From contig NZ_RHHS01000017.1 of NCBI RefSeq assembly GCF_003710935.1, forward strand, positions 124,001-188,000: 64,000 nt of DNA. Direction: 5' to 3'. Of this stretch, positions 61,097 to 64,000 are shown piece by piece. The DNA is from Brevibacillus gelatini. Its GTDB lineage: Bacteria; Bacillota; Bacilli; Brevibacillales; Brevibacillaceae. The translations under genes were made by a program, and so were the position numbers. Each line of letters begins with the position of its first letter. Within the stretch, counting starts at the first letter, position 1. A model generated the notes under the pieces. The model was not told the DNA's origin, did not search any database, and worked only from the letters and a program-made list of their open reading frames with translations.

Positions 61097-62476
61097 ATGG
61101 CAGCCCCCAACATTTTGTCTGTCAGCGATCTCAACCGTTACATCAAGCTCGTGCTGGAACGAGAGACGAATTTGCAGGACGTCTGGGTGCGAGGGGAAAT
61201 CTCCAACTTTACGCACCATTCCAGCGGCCATATGTATTTTACCTTGAAGGACAAGGCGTCGCGGATCAAAGTCGTGATGTTTGCCAGCTACAACCGTTTC
61301 CTGCGCTTTTTGCCCAAGGACGGGACGAAGGCAATCGTGCGCGGCTCCATTTCGGCCTACGAACGCGATGGTGCCTATCAGCTCTATGCAAAAGAGATGC
61401 AGCCGGACGGGCTTGGCTCGCTCTACCTGGCTTTTGAACAGCTCAAGGAAAAGCTCGCCCGGGAAGGTCTGTTCGCCGCAGAGCGAAAGCGCGTCCTCCC
61501 GCGTTTCCCAAAGCGGGTAGGGGTGGTGACCTCTCCGACCGGAGCGGCCATTCGCGATATTTGCACGACGATCCGCAGGCGATACCCGCAGGCAGAGATT
61601 GTGCTGTCGCCAGCAGTCGTACAAGGAACGGAGGCTCCTGCTTCCATCGTCTCGGCGATTCGCATCATCAACCAGCAGCCTGACATTGACGTATTGATCG
61701 TCGGTCGGGGCGGCGGCTCGATTGAAGAGTTGTGGGCCTTCAACGACGAAAGCGTAGCGCGAGCGATTGCCGCGTCGAAGATTCCGGTTATTTCGGCGGT
61801 GGGTCATGAGACAGACGTTACGATTGCCGATTTTGTGGCCGATGTCCGTGCGGCGACGCCAACGGCTGCGGCCGAGCTGGCCGTGCCGCACTACCTGGAA
61901 TGGGTGGAGCGGGTTCGCCAACTGGACATTCGCATGCAAAGAGCGGTGCGCAATCAGTTGGCAGAGGAGCGTGCCCGACTGGACCGCCTCGTCAATTCGT
62001 ATGCGATGCGACAGCCGCAGCGGCGGCTGGAGGAAGCGGCAGAGCGGCTGGATCGGACTTTTTTGCGGATGCGCCAGGCGATGAAGCACCTGATGGAGCG
62101 CAGGCGCGAGCGCTACACGCGGTTGGACGAGCAGATCAAGCGGTATCGGCTGGCGGATCAGGTCAGCGAACGGCGTAAAGCAGTCGCGACGACTCGCTCC
62201 CGGCTGGACGAGCGGATGCTGGCGCAGCTCAACCAAAAACGCCTGGCTTTTGCCTCGCGTGTCGCCACATTGGAAGCGCTCAGTCCGCTTGCGGTCATGA
62301 AGCGCGGGTTTTCGCTTGTGTACACGGGTGACAAGCTTGTAAAATCCGTGGAACAATTTGCCCCTGGTGATGAGATCGTGGTACGATTAAGTGATGGCAG
62401 TGCCACTGCACGAGTGGAACAGTTGAATCGGGAGGAGAAGCGCAATGGCTCGCAAGAAAACGGACCAAGAGACTGA
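61097..62476 (+). CDS. xseA: Exodeoxyribonuclease VII large subunit
   Basis: A 459-residue protein with an N-terminal OB fold (WVRGEISNFTHHSSGHMYFTLKD), the catalytic core VGVVTSPTGAAIRDI, VDVLIVGRGGGSIEELWAFNDE, VISAVGHETDVTIADFVAD and ATPTAAAELA, then a coiled-coil tail (about 280-400). With XseB it degrades single-stranded DNA to short oligonucleotides. It overlaps xseB by 32 bases. Confidence 0.97.
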   Translation: MAAPNILSVSDLNRYIKLVLERETNLQDVWVRGEISNFTHHSSGHMYFTLKDKASRIKVVMFASYNRFLRFLPKDGTKAIVRGSISAYERDGAYQLYAKEMQPDGLGSLYLAFEQLKEKLAREGLFAAERKRVLPRFPKRVGVVTSPTGAAIRDICTTIRRRYPQAEIVLSPAVVQGTEAPASIVSAIRIINQQPDIDVLIVGRGGGSIEELWAFNDESVARAIAASKIPVISAVGHETDVTIADFVADVRAATPTAAAELAVPHYLEWVERVRQLDIRMQRAVRNQLAEERARLDRLVNSYAMRQPQRRLEEAAERLDRTFLRMRQAMKHLMERRRERYTRLDEQIKRYRLADQVSERRKAVATTRSRLDERMLAQLNQKRLAFASRVATLEALSPLAVMKRGFSLVYTGDKLVKSVEQFAPGDEIVVRLSDGSATARVEQLNREEKRNGSQENGPRD

Positions 62477-62696
62477 CATGCAGTTCGAAGAAGCGATGAA
62501 GCGGCTGGAAGAAGTCGTCGGCAAGCTCGAAGAAGGAGACATCCCGCTGGAGGAAGCGATTACGCTGTACCAGGAAGGGGTAACACTCTCGCGGATTTGC
62601 GGACAGAAGCTCGATGCCATTGAAGCCAAAATCATTCAACTGGTGGAAGAAGACGGGCAGTTGAAGCAGAAGGCTTTTCGCGTGGAAGGGGAATAA
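62445..62696 (+). CDS. xseB: Exodeoxyribonuclease VII small subunit
   Basis: An 83-residue helical protein: FEEAMKRLEEVVGKLEEGDIPLEEAITLYQEGVTLSRICGQKLDAIEAKI. It wraps the XseA tail. It begins inside the end of xseA, so translation is probably coupled. GGGAGGAG precedes the ATG. Confidence 0.96.
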   Translation: MARKKTDQETDMQFEEAMKRLEEVVGKLEEGDIPLEEAITLYQEGVTLSRICGQKLDAIEAKIIQLVEEDGQLKQKAFRVEGE

Positions 62697-62703
62697 AGAC
62701 ATC

Positions 62704-63597
62704 GTGGCTACATTCCAACAGTATTTGGCGGAAAAAACATCTTACATTGAGCAGCATCTTTTGCCTGCACTCGAGCAAGAAGGCGTCCCGGCCCAGCTGT
62801 ACGAATCCATGCAGTATTCGCTCATGGCGGGCGGAAAAAGGCTGCGCCCCATGCTCGTTCTCGCTGTGCTCGAAGCGCTGGGCAAACCGATTGAGCGCGG
62901 GATTCCGTTCGCGGTTGCCCTGGAGATGATCCATACATACTCGCTGATTCACGACGACCTGCCCGCTATGGACGACGACGATTTGCGGCGCGGCAAGCCG
63001 ACGAATCACAAAGTGTTCGGGGAGGCGACGGCGATTCTCGCGGGAGACGCGCTTTTGACGCGGGCGTTTGCCTACATCGCGGAGGCTTACCAGGAGCGCT
63101 CCGATGTGACGCCTGCCACGACTGTCAAGCTGATTGCCGAGCTGGGCAAGCGGGCGGGCGCGACAGGCATGGTCGGCGGACAGATGGCGGACATCGAGGG
63201 AGAGAGCAAGCAGCTTGACCTCGGGCAGCTAGAGTTCATCCATCGTCACAAGACAGGCGATCTGCTGGTGGCAGCATTGCGCGGCGGCGGCTATTTGGCG
63301 GAAGCGAGTGAAGCGCAGATGGACGCGCTGACCCGCTACGGGGTCTGCATCGGACTTGCTTTTCAAATCCAGGACGACATCCTCAATGTGGAAGGGGATG
63401 CAGCCGAGCTGGGGAAAGCCGTTGGCAGCGATGCGGACCGGAAAAAGGCGACTTACCCGTCCCTGCTTGGACTTTCGGAGTCCAAAGACAGACTGACGGC
63501 TTTGATCGCAGAAGCGAAAGCTGCCCTGGCAGATGCGGGAATCGAGCATTCCGCATTAAGCCCGCTGGCAGATTACGTGCAAAACCGGACCAAGTAA
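62704..63597 (+). CDS. ispA: Farnesyl diphosphate synthase-type polyprenyl synthase
   Basis: A 297-residue trans-isoprenyl diphosphate synthase with GGKRLRPML, first Asp-rich motif DDLPAMDDDDLRRG, HKTGDLL, and second Asp-rich region FQIQDDILNVEGD. Its last residue of the second motif is Asn228 rather than the usual Asp. It makes C15 (possibly C20) precursors of undecaprenyl phosphate and quinones. The GTG start is 7 bases after xseB; the order xseA-xseB-ispA is conserved. Confidence 0.95.
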   Translation: MATFQQYLAEKTSYIEQHLLPALEQEGVPAQLYESMQYSLMAGGKRLRPMLVLAVLEALGKPIERGIPFAVALEMIHTYSLIHDDLPAMDDDDLRRGKPTNHKVFGEATAILAGDALLTRAFAYIAEAYQERSDVTPATTVKLIAELGKRAGATGMVGGQMADIEGESKQLDLGQLEFIHRHKTGDLLVAALRGGGYLAEASEAQMDALTRYGVCIGLAFQIQDDILNVEGDAAELGKAVGSDADRKKATYPSLLGLSESKDRLTALIAEAKAALADAGIEHSALSPLADYVQNRTK

Positions 63598-63598
63598 C

Positions 63599-63635
63599 AA
63601 AAAGCTGGCATCCGCATGGAGATGCCAGCTTTTTT
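63599..63635. terminator. Bidirectional intrinsic terminator
   Basis: AAAAGCTGGCATC and GATGCCAGCTTTT pair across a short loop, between ispA and the convergent peptidase gene. Confidence 0.92.
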
Positions 63636-63650
63636 GCTTCTATGCCCAGT

Positions 63651-64000
63651 TTACAAACGTTTGTCGTCCACGCTGTTCAGCCACGCCTCGATGTCACCGA
63701 TGACCGACTGGATGCTGCCCTCTTCAAAAGGAGAATGCAGCTTCGCGACTTTGACCAGCTCGGTAAACGACTTGCTGCCGCCCTCGCGACAGAGCGTCAG
63801 GTAGTCGGCCCACGCCTGTCCCGGATTTTCCTGGGCTCGCTTCCAGAACTGGAAGGCGCAAATTTGCGCCAGCGTGTAGTCGATGTAGTAGAACGGATCG
63901 CGGAAAATGTGCGGTTGCTGCTGCCAGAAACCGCCTTGTTCCAAAAACTCGTTTTCGTCGTAATTGCGGTATGGCAAATATTTGCGCTCGATCTCGCGCC
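63651..64000 (-). CDS. M3 family oligoendopeptidase, C-terminal part
   Basis: The open frame continues past the window edge, so only about 116 C-terminal residues are seen. They contain FRDPFYYIDYTLAQICAFQFWKRAQENPGQAWADYLTLCREGGSKSFTELVKVAKL, the typical end of M3/PepF-type oligoendopeptidases. The HExxH metal site would lie upstream and cannot be checked. It is convergent with ispA. Confidence 0.85.
   Translation of the reverse strand, partial: REIERKYLPYRNYDENEFLEQGGFWQQQPHIFRDPFYYIDYTLAQICAFQFWKRAQENPGQAWADYLTLCREGGSKSFTELVKVAKLHSPFEEGSIQSVIGDIEAWLNSVDDKRL

Noticed and set aside
60464-62356. 630-residue minus-strand frame across folD and xseA
   Set aside because: It spans two well-identified genes and the terminator between them, and shows no protein-like motif.
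36-64000. CRISPR arrays, tRNA and rRNA genes, intact insertion sequences
   Set aside because: No spaced direct repeats, cloverleaf-type sequences, rRNA-like conserved stretches or transposase genes were noticed on reading. A dedicated scan was not possible.

Overview
The window is a stretch of chromosome from a Gram-positive endospore former, most likely Brevibacillus or a close relative in the Paenibacillaceae. The genus is inferred. The evidence is sporulation genes (sleB, cotJABC, the eight-gene spoIIIA operon), purine-rich ribosome binding sites with frequent GTG and TTG starts, roughly 50-55% GC, and gene order matching the Bacillus subtilis yqhG-to-ispA region (yqhG, yqhH, gcvT, gcvPA, gcvPB, lipM, mntR, yqhO, yqhP, yqhQ, yqhR, aroQ, yqhT, efp, yqhV, spoIIIAA-AH, accB, accC, yqhY, nusB, folD, xseA, xseB, ispA).

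Layout. 1-12.5 kb: the end of a sodium-dependent transporter, a cation/proton antiporter, sleB, a pyruvate oxidase-like enzyme, an Asp23 protein, ftsW, a CBS protein, a MerR-methyltransferase fusion, a lipoprotein nuclease, cotJABC and an RNase J. 12.6-21 kb: small exported proteins, an orphan XPB-N-terminal-like protein, ylbF and ylbG, a lone pxpA, and the molybdate transporter modABC divergent from its probable regulator. 21-28 kb: an M1 peptidase, aroK, yqzE, a UPF0180 protein, a secreted protein, yqhG and the yqhH helicase. 28.3-33.6 kb: a tandem glycine riboswitch driving gcvT-gcvPA-gcvPB, then lipM. 33.7-40.5 kb is the accessory part: dat, a degenerate M28-like protein, an AT-rich pair of secreted genes, mobile-element debris (a disrupted helix-turn-helix gene and a DUF3967-like tail), a permease-like protein and an FMN reductase. 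40.6-64 kb: mntR, the yqhO-efp block with two minus-strand genes, the comA-comB sulfolactate pair, yqhV, spoIIIA, accBC, the yqhY-amaP-DUF2273 envelope cluster, nusB, a TsaD-like paralogue, folD, xseAB, ispA and the end of an M3 peptidase.

Functional links. The glycine riboswitch, the cleavage-system genes and lipM form one physiological unit: glycine sensing, glycine oxidation, and lipoylation of the GcvH carrier. sleB, cotJABC, comA-comB and spoIIIA are sporulation or germination functions spread over the window. modABC, the divergent regulator and the palindromes between them form a self-contained molybdate module. accBC, the Asp23/AmaP cluster, ftsW and ispA supply envelope and membrane precursors.

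No rRNA, tRNA, CRISPR array or intact insertion sequence was seen. The least explained parts are the AT-rich pair at 36.5-37.7 kb with the gene debris beside it, the M28-like protein lacking its catalytic glutamates, the MerR-methyltransferase fusion, and the XPB-like protein without a helicase partner.
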